From Alcaligenaceae bacterium (lineage in GTDB: Bacteria > Pseudomonadota > Gammaproteobacteria > Burkholderiales > Burkholderiaceae_B), in the NCBI GenBank assembly GCA_947379755.1, contig CANCOC010000034.1:1-34162 (forward strand): DNA of 34,162 nucleotides, read 5' to 3'. Within the stretch, counting starts at the first letter, position 1. Every line of letters begins with the position of its first letter. The notes under the pieces are model-generated. The model had not been told where the DNA came from. It ran no database searches and saw only the letters and a list, made by a program, of their open reading frames with translations. The translations under genes and the position numbers were made by a program. Shown here piece by piece: positions 23,801-31,103 of this stretch.

Positions 23801-25570
23801 TTAACGGCGACCGCCGTCAAAGGTGAAACCACGGCGAGCACCTGTTGCTGCGCGTGGTGCACCTGGACGTGGAGCGCCTGTGCGAGCTGGACCATCACCA
23901 CGTGGGGCGAAGGTTTTGCCTGCAGGTGCTGCTGCGCGTGGTGCAAAATCACGACCTGGGCGTGCAGCTGGCTTGCCTGCATACGCTGGACGGTCTGATG
24001 GTGCACGGTCTGCACGGTGCTCGTAAGGAGGACGCGATTCGCCACCGCGGTTGCTCGCAAATGGATTGTCGCTGCGTGCGCCTTGTGGCTTGTCGCCACG
24101 TGGTGCATAAGGCTTGTCACCGCGAGGTGCAAAGCTGCGGTCACGATCGCCATAAGGCTTGTCGCCACGTGGCGCAAAGGCAGGACGGTCACCGCGCGGT
24201 GCAAACGCAGGCTTGTCGCCGCGTGGAGCAAAAGCAGGACGGTCACCACGAGGCGCAAATGCAGGCTTGTCACCACGGTCAGCGTAAGGACGATCACCGC
24301 GTGGAGCAAATGATGAAGAACGATCTTCGCGCGGAGCGAAAGAACGATCGTTACTACGGCCGTTGTCCCAACGTCCACCCTTGCCGCCCGCGCCGCGTGA
24401 GGAAGAACCCTCTGGGCGTGCGCGAGGTGTGACTTGTGGCTCAAGGCCGGCGATCACTTCTGCTTTGATGGTGTAGCCAATAAAGTGCTCGATACGGCGC
24501 ACTTTATGACGCTCACCATGGATTGCCAGTGTGAAGGCCTGGCCATCACGTCCGGCACGGCCGGTACGGCCGATACGGTGAACGTAATCTTCGGGCTGCA
24601 TTGGCAGATCATAATTAATGGCATGGCTGATGGCCTGGACGTCGATTCCGCGGGCAGCCACATCGGTTGCAACCAGAATGCGAACGCGACCGTCTTGCAC
24701 TTCTGACAGCGTGCGTGAACGCTGGCGCTGGTTCATGTCGCCATGCAGTGCCATGCAGGAGAAGCCCTGGTCAGCCAGGTGCTCGGCCAGATCATCTGCG
24801 CCGCGCTTGGTAGCGGTAAAGACAATCGCCTGGTCCATGGCTGCATCACGCAGGATGTGATCGAGCAAACGCAGTTTGTGGCCGGCGTTGTCTGCATACA
24901 GCAGGCTTTGTGTAATGTTGGCGTGACGGTCTGACTGTCCGGCCATTTCAATGGTTTGTGCATCGCGCATCATGCGGGCCGCAAGCTTGCCAACCGTGCC
25001 GTCCAGTGTTGCTGAGAACAGCAGTGTCTGGCGTGACTCGGGGCAGCGATCCACGATGGTGTTGATGTCGTCGATAAAGCCCATGTCAAGCATGCGGTCG
25101 GCTTCATCAAGCACAAGTGTGTGCACCGATGAGAGGTCAACGCGGCGTGCCTGCAGGTGATCGAGCAGACGGCCAGGTGTCGCGACCAGCACGTCGACAC
25201 GACGTGACAGTGCTTTGAGCTGCGCGCCGTAAGGCATGCCGCCGACAACAGTTGCTACACGCAGGTCATCAAGCTCGCTGCCGTACATGGCAGTGGCTTC
25301 GCTGACTTGCAGCGCGAGTTCGCGGGTTGGGGTCAGGACGAGGACTTGAACGCCCTTGCCTTTGTTGGCACCCATCTTGGCGATGCGGTTCAGGGCTGGC
25401 AACATGAAGGCGGCGGTTTTGCCGGAACCTGTTTGCGACGAAACCATCAGATCAGCACCAGCCAGGGCAGCAGGAATCGCAGCCAGCTGTACAGCTGTTG
25501 GGGTCGTGAAACCGGTTCTTTCAATGGAGGATAACAATGCGGGGACGAGCCCCAACGAATCGAAGGACAT
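23801..25570 (-). CDS. rhlE: DEAD-box RNA helicase, RhlE type, with long repetitive RGD-rich tail
   Basis: ATP-dependent RNA helicase, 589 aa from ATG 25570, which has AAGGA upstream (an in-frame ATG 27 codons earlier lacks one and adds unrelated residues). The helicase core (1-380) has Q-motif residues TPTAVQ (23-28), motif I SQTGSGKT (45-52), PTRELA, TPGR, DEAD (155-158), SAT (186-188), ATDVAARGID and HRIGRTGR (331-338). From about 385 the protein is a basic, disordered extension with repeated FAPRGDR/KP units, then Ala/Pro/Arg-rich sequence to the end. Such tails bind RNA or promote condensates. A 320-bp leader with several hairpins lies upstream, and the MidA-like gene follows. Confidence 0.93.
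   Translation of the reverse strand: MSFDSLGLVPALLSSIERTGFTTPTAVQLAAIPAALAGADLMVSSQTGSGKTAAFMLPALNRIAKMGANKGKGVQVLVLTPTRELALQVSEATAMYGSELDDLRVATVVGGMPYGAQLKALSRRVDVLVATPGRLLDHLQARRVDLSSVHTLVLDEADRMLDMGFIDDINTIVDRCPESRQTLLFSATLDGTVGKLAARMMRDAQTIEMAGQSDRHANITQSLLYADNAGHKLRLLDHILRDAAMDQAIVFTATKRGADDLAEHLADQGFSCMALHGDMNQRQRSRTLSEVQDGRVRILVATDVAARGIDVQAISHAINYDLPMQPEDYVHRIGRTGRAGRDGQAFTLAIHGERHKVRRIEHFIGYTIKAEVIAGLEPQVTPRARPEGSSSRGAGGKGGRWDNGRSNDRSFAPREDRSSSFAPRGDRPYADRGDKPAFAPRGDRPAFAPRGDKPAFAPRGDRPAFAPRGDKPYGDRDRSFAPRGDKPYAPRGDKPQGARSDNPFASNRGGESRPPYEHRADRAPSDRPAYAGKPAARPGRDFAPRAAAPAGKTFAPRGDGPARTGAPRPGAPRAATGARRGFTFDGGRR
24092..24340 (-). repeat. In-gene repeats coding APRGD(R/K)P units in rhlE
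   Basis: Residues 411-493 of the helicase consist of repeats of the type F/Y-A-P-R-G-D-R/K-P: seven APRGD copies plus one APRED in this stretch, with another APRGD at 555-559. At the DNA level the units are related but not identical, so this is coding microsatellite-like expansion and not a CRISPR array. Copy number could vary by slippage or recombination. Confidence 0.85.
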
Positions 25571-25892
25571 GACTTTCCTTAGGCTAGATAGTAGCCATAT
25601 GACGCAGCCCGGAGTTTTTGTTGACCGGCGGTAGTCGGTTGAATCGAGCATCGTGCCGACCGAATCAACCGAACGTCTGGGCTAGATGATCCATCTATCT
25701 GGATCAAACTTGCTGCCCACGAAAGGAAAGGAGGTCAGGAATCGATGATGTGAGTGGCACCTAATCAGGTCATTGCCTGTCAGAGACTGCTTGCGCCGAA
25801 TACTGGTAGAGAAGCGCGGTGCCGTACGTATGAATGCAGTGCCAGAAATATAACCTGTTTTTCGCTTGGGGTAAACCCTTTATTTCAATTAT
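25571..25892 (-). other. Long rhlE leader with several hairpins; no gene
   Basis: A 322-bp gap. On the minus strand a possible sigma-70 promoter, TTTACC (25875-25870), 17 bp, TATATT (25852-25847), would give a leader of about 270 nt. Inverted repeats in it: TGATCCA/TGGATCA (25687-25706), TCGGTTGA/TCAACCGA (25635-25672) and GGCTA/TAGCC (25582-25596), the last abutting the AAGGA ribosome binding site. Also present is a CCTCCTTTCC tract complementary to Shine-Dalgarno sequences. This fits an autoregulated helicase leader, but nothing here matches a named RNA family. Confidence 0.45.
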
Positions 25893-26702
25893 TTACTTCT
25901 GCCAGCGAATAATTGAACGATTTTGTTGCAATAACCACACGTTGGCGGCTTCAAAATGTCCGCAACCGAGAAAAGGCGAAGGCCCGCGTCTGGCAGAAAG
26001 TGGCGAAGGGTGATTGGCCGTGAGGATCAAATGACCTGGATGAGCGGCAATGAGGGGGGCTTTGGCTTGCGCGTGTGCGCCCCAGAGCATGAACACTTTT
26101 GGACACGGGTCGCTGGCCACACTGGTAATAAGTGCATCGGTGATGGTTTCCCAGCCTTGTTTTGCGTGCGAGGCGGGATGACCATCCTCAACTGTCAGAA
26201 CGGTATTGAGCAGCAAGACACCCTGGCGGGCCCAGCGCGACAGGTCATTGCCCGGCGCGGCAGGTCCGATATCGAGTCGTCCTTGTGCCGGACTGCCCAT
26301 CTTGGACGGATCAAAGCGATAGCTCACAATGTTGGCGTCGTCTGCATCCTCACGACTCAGGGGAAACGTGCGGTCAATTTCCAGAAAGATATTGCGCAGG
26401 CTGGGCGGGCGCTTGAGATCGTCTGGTACCGAGAAGGCAAGCCCCTGGGCCTGACCGGGGCCGTGATATGGGTCTTGCCCGAGAATGACGACCTTGATCT
26501 CTTGCTGGGACAGATCCTCAAGCGCACGAAAAGGGCGCGCGGGATAAATGATCGCGCCCTCTTGCAAGCGCTCTGTCAGATGCCGGGTAAGCTGCCCGGT
26601 CGCCTGCGCGACAGGGGGGGCTTGCAATACCTGTTGCCAGGTTTCGGGGAGGGCGGCAATGTGTTGCTGCAGGTCAGGCTGGGTCAGTTGGTTTGAATGC
26701 AT
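25893..26702 (-). CDS. ung: Uracil-DNA glycosylase (family 1)
   Basis: Removes uracil from DNA as the first step of base-excision repair. The 269-aa protein is longer than E. coli Ung (229). The water-activating loop VVILGQDPYHGPGQAQGLAF holds catalytic D77 (GQDPYH 75-80), LLNTVLTVEDGHPASHA carries the substrate-binding Asn, and the minor-groove loop HPSPLS is at 231-236, all intact. Extra length comes from an N-terminal extension and from an insertion at about 117-150 (SREDADDANIVSYRFDPSKM onward) before LSRWARQGVLLLNT, which is absent from typical Ung. The gene starts 51 bp beyond the CitE-like gene on the same strand. Confidence 0.94.
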   Translation of the reverse strand: MHSNQLTQPDLQQHIAALPETWQQVLQAPPVAQATGQLTRHLTERLQEGAIIYPARPFRALEDLSQQEIKVVILGQDPYHGPGQAQGLAFSVPDDLKRPPSLRNIFLEIDRTFPLSREDADDANIVSYRFDPSKMGSPAQGRLDIGPAAPGNDLSRWARQGVLLLNTVLTVEDGHPASHAKQGWETITDALITSVASDPCPKVFMLWGAHAQAKAPLIAAHPGHLILTANHPSPLSARRGPSPFLGCGHFEAANVWLLQQNRSIIRWQK

Positions 26703-26753
26703 GCCCGCATTGTGGCATGGCCTGCTTGCCAGTACCGCCTGACCCTGCCTGAG

Positions 26754-27665
26754 TCAGGCTTTTGTGGCCTGACGGCGTTCCAGCATGGCCACAAGCGCTT
26801 CGTGTCGCTGCAAGATCTGGCGTGCCTGCATGGCGACGGGGGCATCAACCATGCGGCCTTCAAAGGTGCAGGCGGCACGGCCGGCCTTGCATTCTGCCTC
26901 GTAGGTCTCGAGCAGTGCCCGGGCACGGGTCACACTGGCCTCGGGTGGGCTGAAGGCTTCGTTTGCCGCTTCGACCTGCGACGGGTGAATGCAGAATGCC
27001 CCCTCAAAGCCGAGCCTGGCTGCGCGTTGCACGGTGGCACGGAATTTGTCTGCGTCTGCAAAATCCGCAACCGAACCCACAAAGCCAATCGGTGCAATGC
27101 CAGCGCGACGGCAGGCTGCAACGGCCATGATGTTCGGGACGTACAGGCCATCTGGCTCGACCGCCATGCGCATCGAGACGGCAAGGTCTTCTGCGCCGAC
27201 AATCATGGCGCATAAACGGGGATGTGCCTGGGCGATGCCATCCATGTTGTGCAGTCCCTCAGCGTCTTCGACCATGGCAATCAGGCGGGTGTGGCCATTG
27301 GGCAAGCCTGCTTCGAGCTCGCACTCGTCGAGTATTTCGGCCACCGCACGCACGAACGAGCCGTCTGGCACTTTGGGGAGCGTGAGCGCCCGGACGGATT
27401 GGCGTACCGATCCTTCGATGTCGCGCACCATCATGCGCCAGGGGCGGTTGATCCGCACAATGACGTCGTAACCGGCCGCAGCAGCCCGATCTGCCAGCTC
27501 GCCTATGTGTGCACGGGCTGCGTCTTTCAGGTTGGGGGCGACGCTGTCTTCAAGGTCGAGCTGGATGGCGTCGGTCGGGCGACGCAGCGCGCTTTCGAGA
27601 AAACGCTCGCTGCTAGCGGGGACAAACAGCATCGAGCGCCAGCTAAACGGAGTTGAAGTAGCCAT
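26754..27665 (-). CDS. CitE-like lyase (HpcH/HpaI aldolase / citrate lyase beta family)
   Basis: 303-aa TIM-barrel enzyme of the family that cleaves or hydrolyses (S)-malyl-CoA, citramalyl-CoA and similar thioesters using Mg2+. Visible residues: R72 in VIVRINRP, metal ligands E133 in MVEDAEG and D160 in VGAEDLA, the early QLDLEDSV motif (35-42), and FCIHPSQV near the C-terminal third. No citrate-lyase alpha or gamma subunits (CitF, CitD) are nearby, so it is a stand-alone CitE-like protein, not part of the citrate lyase complex. It has its own transcription unit start after the HIT-gene terminator. The substrate is not determined. Confidence 0.9.
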   Translation of the reverse strand: MATSTPFSWRSMLFVPASSERFLESALRRPTDAIQLDLEDSVAPNLKDAARAHIGELADRAAAAGYDVIVRINRPWRMMVRDIEGSVRQSVRALTLPKVPDGSFVRAVAEILDECELEAGLPNGHTRLIAMVEDAEGLHNMDGIAQAHPRLCAMIVGAEDLAVSMRMAVEPDGLYVPNIMAVAACRRAGIAPIGFVGSVADFADADKFRATVQRAARLGFEGAFCIHPSQVEAANEAFSPPEASVTRARALLETYEAECKAGRAACTFEGRMVDAPVAMQARQILQRHEALVAMLERRQATKA

Positions 27666-27697
27666 GTCAGGGGGTCTTTTCCAAAAAAATATTGAAT

Positions 27698-27737
27698 AAA
27701 AAAAAGATTATTGCAGATCAGCAATTCCATGCAATCT
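27698..27737 (-). terminator. Intrinsic terminator downstream of the HIT-protein gene
   Basis: TGCAAT and ATTGCA arms (27730-27735 and 27710-27715) enclose a 14-nt loop; on the minus strand the stem is followed, after four bases, by eight T (27705-27698). It lies just beyond the HIT gene stop and before the CitE-like gene, separating the two units. Confidence 0.6.
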
Positions 27738-27758
27738 TTGCCGGCGAGAAGAACTCGG

Positions 27759-28217
27759 TCAGGGCTTGAAGGCCGTATCGAGCTGCAGGATGAGAGCAGC
27801 GTGATAGGCATCGAGGTGAGCGAGGATATCTGTGCGACGCAGCGCCTGCTTTTGTTGGGCGAGGACGTCGGCCTCGGGCAGGTTTGCCCAGACCGGCTGC
27901 GGAAAGTGCGGGTCATCCGTCCATCTTGGAATAATGTGCCAGTGCAGATGGGGCACCATATTGCCAAAGGCGGCCAGATTGATTTTGTCGGGTTTGAGTA
28001 CGGTGCGTTGTGCGGTTTCGACCTGAAGCACCACTTGCATGAGCATCTGCTGATCCAGTGGTGAAAGATCGGTCATTTCTTCGACATGGTCCTTCCACAC
28101 GACGCGGGTGAATCCCGGGTACAGCGGATCGCGCGCATCAATCACGCGCAAACGCGGATGCTGCCAGACGAGATCGCCACCGGTGGTCAGGCAAAGCGGA
28201 CAGTCAGGTTTGATCAT
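27759..28217 (-). CDS. HIT-family hydrolase (nucleotide phosphohydrolase superfamily)
   Basis: 152-aa histidine-triad protein. The HIT motif is PHLHWHIIPR with H90, H92 and H94; an N-terminal CPLC (C6, C9) pair may bind zinc. The long C-terminal helix after the triad (about 110-150) and the early GFTRVVWKDHVEEMTDL segment resemble the diadenosine tetraphosphate/AMP-type HIT group. Such enzymes hydrolyse nucleotide-phosphate bonds; the physiological substrate is unknown. The ATG at 28217 is preferred to an upstream TTG (28223). The start overlaps the 3' end of the PPK2 gene by 14 bp, so both are cotranscribed: a nucleotide-metabolism pair. Confidence 0.88.
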   Translation of the reverse strand: MIKPDCPLCLTTGGDLVWQHPRLRVIDARDPLYPGFTRVVWKDHVEEMTDLSPLDQQMLMQVVLQVETAQRTVLKPDKINLAAFGNMVPHLHWHIIPRWTDDPHFPQPVWANLPEADVLAQQKQALRRTDILAHLDAYHAALILQLDTAFKP

Positions 28218-29676
28218 GTTCAAGAGCCAGTACGATTTGTTTGAGGACCTCTACACGTGCGTGACGCTTGTCATTTGCAGAGATCACATGCCAGGGCGCG
28301 CAAGGCATGTTTGTGTGCGTGAACATGTCTTTTGCTGCCACGCTATAGGCCTTTGTCTTGCGCCGGTTGCGCCAGTCCTCGGCAGTGATTTTAAACTGCT
28401 TGTAGGGCGAGTGCTCTCGCTCCTTGAAGCGTTTAAGCTGCTCGTCGGGCGTGATGGACAGCCAGAATTTCAAAACGATGATGTTGTGCTGCGACAGTTG
28501 CTGTTCAAAGTCGTTGATCTCTTCGTAGGCGCGTATCCAGGTCGCCCGGGTCACGAGTTTTTCAACACGCTCAACGAGCACGCGGCCATACCAGGACCGG
28601 TCGAAAATCGCGACACGTCCCCGACCCGGTACATGTCGCCAGAAGCGCCACAAGTAGGGGCGCGCAAGCTCTGAGTCTTTTGGCGCAGCAACCGGCATGA
28701 TATTGAACTGCCGGGCATCAATGGCGTGCGTGACCCGCCTGATGGCGCCACCCTTGCCGGCAGCATCTGCGCCCTCGAACACAATGGCCAGTGCCTTGCT
28801 TTTGAATTTTTTGTTTCGTACGGCAAGAGCCAGCCGATTTTGCAGATTCAGCATGTGCTCGTCGTATTCTGCCTTGCTTAACGTTGCGGTGTAATCAAGT
28901 TTCTCGAGCGGGTTGACGGGCTTGCGAACCGGAGGGGCCGAAGCGGGATCATGAAAAGGTGGCACTTTGATGGAGGGTGCCTTGAGCGCCTGCAGCACGG
29001 CCTGGGCCGTGCGTACGGCACGTAGCTGCGGATCGGCGCTCGGAATGATGACCCAGGGCGAATGTGGTGCATCGGTGGCTTCGATAATGAGCTGACCCGA
29101 GCGGCGGATGGATTTGAATTTTTTTTGAGCCTTCAGGTCGTGCTTGTCTACTTGCCAGGCGGTCGAAGGATTCGCAAGCAGCTCTTCGGTACGCTGGTGC
29201 TGTGCCGCTCTGGACATGTGAAACCACAGTTTGACCACCTGCACACCATTTGCAACAAGGTTTGATTCGAGTCGGCGAATGAACTGAATGTTGCGCTCAA
29301 GCGTATCTGCATTGAGTTTCTTTTTGGCGGCCTCATTAAAAAGCTGCAAGTAACTTGAACCAAAAACGATACCGATTTCACCTTTGCGTGGCAGGTTCAG
29401 CCAGAAGCGTCGTGCGGTCGGAAAGGACTGGTCCGAATCTGCAGGGGGAGGAAATGCAATGGTGTGGACATGGCGTGGATCAAGCCACTCATTGAGCAGG
29501 TTGATGGTTTCTCCCTTGCCGGCGCCATCGATGCCTGCAACCAGAATAAGCAGTGCACGATCCTGCAAATGAATATGCCGGTATTGCTCATTGACGAGCT
29601 GGACACGCAGTTTTGTCTCGATTTTTTTGAATTCTTCTTGCGAGAGCTTGGGATCGGATTCGGCTTCTTGAAACAT
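28204..29676 (-). CDS. pap: Polyphosphate:AMP phosphotransferase (two-domain PPK2, class II)
   Basis: 490-aa protein with two PPK2 kinase domains in tandem, typical of class II enzymes that phosphorylate AMP to ADP using polyphosphate. Domain 1 (about 30-230) has a P-loop GIDGAGKG (48-55), but its Walker B/lid segment reads GIVFGSSYLQLF, where active domains have FDRSWYGR. Domain 2 (about 265-485) has EGADAAGKGG (301-310) and the complete VAIFDRSWYGRVLVER (355-370). So the C-terminal domain is probably catalytic and the N-terminal one structural, as described for the Pseudomonas enzyme. It is the first gene of the PPK2-HIT pair and diverges from the ArsR-family repressor. Confidence 0.92.
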   Translation of the reverse strand: MFQEAESDPKLSQEEFKKIETKLRVQLVNEQYRHIHLQDRALLILVAGIDGAGKGETINLLNEWLDPRHVHTIAFPPPADSDQSFPTARRFWLNLPRKGEIGIVFGSSYLQLFNEAAKKKLNADTLERNIQFIRRLESNLVANGVQVVKLWFHMSRAAQHQRTEELLANPSTAWQVDKHDLKAQKKFKSIRRSGQLIIEATDAPHSPWVIIPSADPQLRAVRTAQAVLQALKAPSIKVPPFHDPASAPPVRKPVNPLEKLDYTATLSKAEYDEHMLNLQNRLALAVRNKKFKSKALAIVFEGADAAGKGGAIRRVTHAIDARQFNIMPVAAPKDSELARPYLWRFWRHVPGRGRVAIFDRSWYGRVLVERVEKLVTRATWIRAYEEINDFEQQLSQHNIIVLKFWLSITPDEQLKRFKEREHSPYKQFKITAEDWRNRRKTKAYSVAAKDMFTHTNMPCAPWHVISANDKRHARVEVLKQIVLALEHDQT

Positions 29677-29721
29677 ATGGGCTCAATTCAGAACATGTCA
29701 AGGATAAGCATAGTCTGTATT

Positions 29722-29745
29722 GATAGACGAACAGATAGATGAACG
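29722..29745. repeat. Two 12-bp direct repeats in the divergent PPK2/repressor gap
   Basis: GATAGACGAACA (29722-29733) is followed immediately by GATAGATGAACG (29734-29745), 10 of 12 bases identical, and then by a further GAACGA-like piece. They lie between the divergent PPK2 and repressor starts and could be binding sites for a regulator or the remains of a small tandem duplication. Confidence 0.5.
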
Positions 29746-29749
29746 AACG

Positions 29750-29783
29750 ATATATTTATTTATATTATATGTAAGGCTATAAT
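29750..29783 (+). promoter_or_regulatory. AT-rich region with consensus -10 box before the repressor operon
   Basis: A perfect TATAAT (29778-29783) is preceded by an A/T-only tract with partial symmetry (ATATA at 29750-29754, TATAT from 29761). No good -35 box is present at the right distance, so activity may need another factor. The tract is a reasonable place for autoregulation by the ArsR-type repressor encoded 80 bp downstream. Confidence 0.4.
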
Positions 29784-29863
29784 GGGAAACCGTGGGGGGT
29801 AGCATTACAGGGTATCCGCCTGCATTCTGAGTCATCGCCTTCGGGCGCTAATTGAACAAAATA

Positions 29864-30211
29864 ATGACACGTACGAAAACCGTCAGTCTGCCCGGTGATG
29901 CTCTCGAACAGCTCCGCGCAAGTGCAGTCGATGCCTGCAATATGCTCAAGATCATGGGCAACCCTGACCGGTTGCTGCTGCTCTGCCAGATGATGGAGGA
30001 CGAACGCAATGTCAGTGAGCTTGAGACGCTGACAGGTGTGAGGCAGCCCACCCTGTCGCAGCAGCTCGGGATCTTGCGCACAGAGTCGCTTGTCGAGACG
30101 CGGCGAGAGGGCAAGAATATTTATTACAAGCTGGCAAATCCGATGGTTGCGGAGTTGATGCATGCACTCTATCAGGTGTTTTGCAAACCAGTTCTGGAGA
30201 AAAAACAATGA
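29864..30211 (+). CDS. ArsR-family repressor of the SqrR/BigR/YgaV sulfur-sensing type
   Basis: 115-aa winged-helix repressor. The core has LKIMGNPDRLLLLCQMM, SELETLTGVRQPTLSQQLGI (recognition helix) and RREGKNIYYKLANP (wing). Two cysteines, C41 and C107, sit at the same positions and spacing as C41 and C107 of SqrR and the equivalent pair of BigR, which form a disulfide or polysulfide bridge with reactive sulfur species and then release DNA. A third cysteine, C25, is extra. The ATG at 29864 is preferred to an upstream TTG (29852). Its stop overlaps the next gene's ATG (ATGA), and the downstream YeeE/YedE pair fits sulfur-compound import under this control. Confidence 0.9.
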   Translation: MTRTKTVSLPGDALEQLRASAVDACNMLKIMGNPDRLLLLCQMMEDERNVSELETLTGVRQPTLSQQLGILRTESLVETRREGKNIYYKLANPMVAELMHALYQVFCKPVLEKKQ

Positions 30212-30648
30212 TTCACTGGGAAGCCTTTACACCGTGGTCCTCTTTTGCCGGGGGCTTGCTAATTGGAGTCGCCGCAGCAATATTGCTGCTGGGTAATGGC
30301 CGGATCGCGGGCATCAGCGGGATTCTGGGCGGGGTCTGGTCGGCAGACCGCGGTGACCGTCTGTGGCGTGTGGCATTTGTACTGGGGATGGTGCTTGCGC
30401 CCCTTGTGTATGGGCTCTTCGCGGTATTGCCCAGGGTGGAGATCGGGGCAGACACGAGCACTCTGATCGTTGCAGGCCTGCTTGTGGGTCTTGGCACACG
30501 TTATGCGTCGGGGTGTACGAGTGGTCATGGCGTCTGTGGCTTGTCACGCGGTTCGGTGCGATCTCTGGTGGCAACCCTCACGTTCATGGGCGCAGGTTTT
30601 GCAACGGTCTATATCGTGCGTCACGTTCTAACGTACTTCATCCCTTAA
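30208..30648 (+). CDS. YeeE/YedE-family membrane protein, N-terminal half unit
   Basis: 146-aa inner-membrane protein of the YeeE/YedE family; characterised YeeE imports thiosulfate through a relay of conserved cysteines. Four hydrophobic segments are visible (about 13-30, 55-73, 86-99 and 118-140). The signature GCTSGHGVCGLSRGS gives C103 and C110. At this length it is only half of full YeeE (about 350 aa), and the next gene supplies the other half, so the two proteins probably work as a complex. It is coupled to the repressor gene by a 4-bp overlap, and GGAG lies upstream of the ATG at 30208. Confidence 0.9.
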   Translation: MIHWEAFTPWSSFAGGLLIGVAAAILLLGNGRIAGISGILGGVWSADRGDRLWRVAFVLGMVLAPLVYGLFAVLPRVEIGADTSTLIVAGLLVGLGTRYASGCTSGHGVCGLSRGSVRSLVATLTFMGAGFATVYIVRHVLTYFIP

Positions 30649-30661
30649 GGCGAGGATTGAC

Positions 30662-31087
30662 ATGCTGATTCTTACTGCATTGCTGGCGGGTCTGGTGTTC
30701 GGGCTCGGTCTGATTGTTTCGGGTATGGCCAATCCGGCAAAGGTGCTGGGATTCCTGGATCTGGCCGGGGCCTGGGATCCTTCGCTCGCCTTTGTCATGG
30801 GAGGCGCTATCGGGGTGGGGAGTGTTGTCTTTATCCTGGCGCGCAACCGGCGCCGCAGCCTGCTTGGCGCACCGATGCAGTTCCCAGCGAGTACCGCCCT
30901 AACCAAAAGATTATTCTTTGGCAGCGTGGCGTTCGGTGTGGGCTGGGGCCTGGCAGGATTTTGCCCAGGACCTGCCATTGTGAGTGCTGCAGCAGGTTAT
31001 TCCAAGGCCTGGATCTTTGTTGCTGCAATGGTGGCTGGGATGGCGATTTTTACCATCCTTGAGCGCATGGCGCAGCGACGCAGCTAG
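30662..31087 (+). CDS. YeeE/YedE-family membrane protein, C-terminal half unit
   Basis: 141-aa integral membrane protein, partner of the preceding gene (13-bp gap). The opening LTALLAGLVFGLGLIVSGMANPAKVLGFLD is the typical second YedE/YeeE unit, and LAGFCPGPAIVSAA holds the conserved cysteine (C101) of the GFCPGPA motif. Four or so membrane segments are expected. With the first unit it would provide the paired cysteines proposed to pass thiosulfate or another reduced sulfur compound across the inner membrane. Expression is presumably controlled by the SqrR-like repressor. It converges with trpC 16 bp away and has no evident terminator. Confidence 0.9.
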   Translation: MLILTALLAGLVFGLGLIVSGMANPAKVLGFLDLAGAWDPSLAFVMGGAIGVGSVVFILARNRRRSLLGAPMQFPASTALTKRLFFGSVAFGVGWGLAGFCPGPAIVSAAAGYSKAWIFVAAMVAGMAIFTILERMAQRRS

Positions 31088-31103
31088 TTTTTTGCGGCGG
31101 TAC

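Noticed and set aside
24092..24340. Regularly spaced repeats that might suggest a CRISPR array
   Set aside because: Units are short, contiguous without unique spacers, and in frame within the helicase gene.
23797..24444. 215-codon minus-strand frame rich in His, Val, Leu and Ala
   Set aside because: Shifted reading of the repetitive rhlE tail; its repeat pattern only mirrors the APRGD coding repeats.
25571..25651. N-terminal extension of rhlE from an upstream in-frame ATG
   Set aside because: The upstream ATG lacks a ribosome binding site, while the ATG at 25570 has AAGGA and matches the usual helicase N-terminus.
26737..26759. GCCTGAC/GTCAGGC hairpin followed by TTTT on the plus strand
   Set aside because: No plus-strand gene needs a terminator here, and on the minus strand no T-run follows; it overlaps the CitE-like stop codon, so it is probably chance or a weak 3'-end structure.
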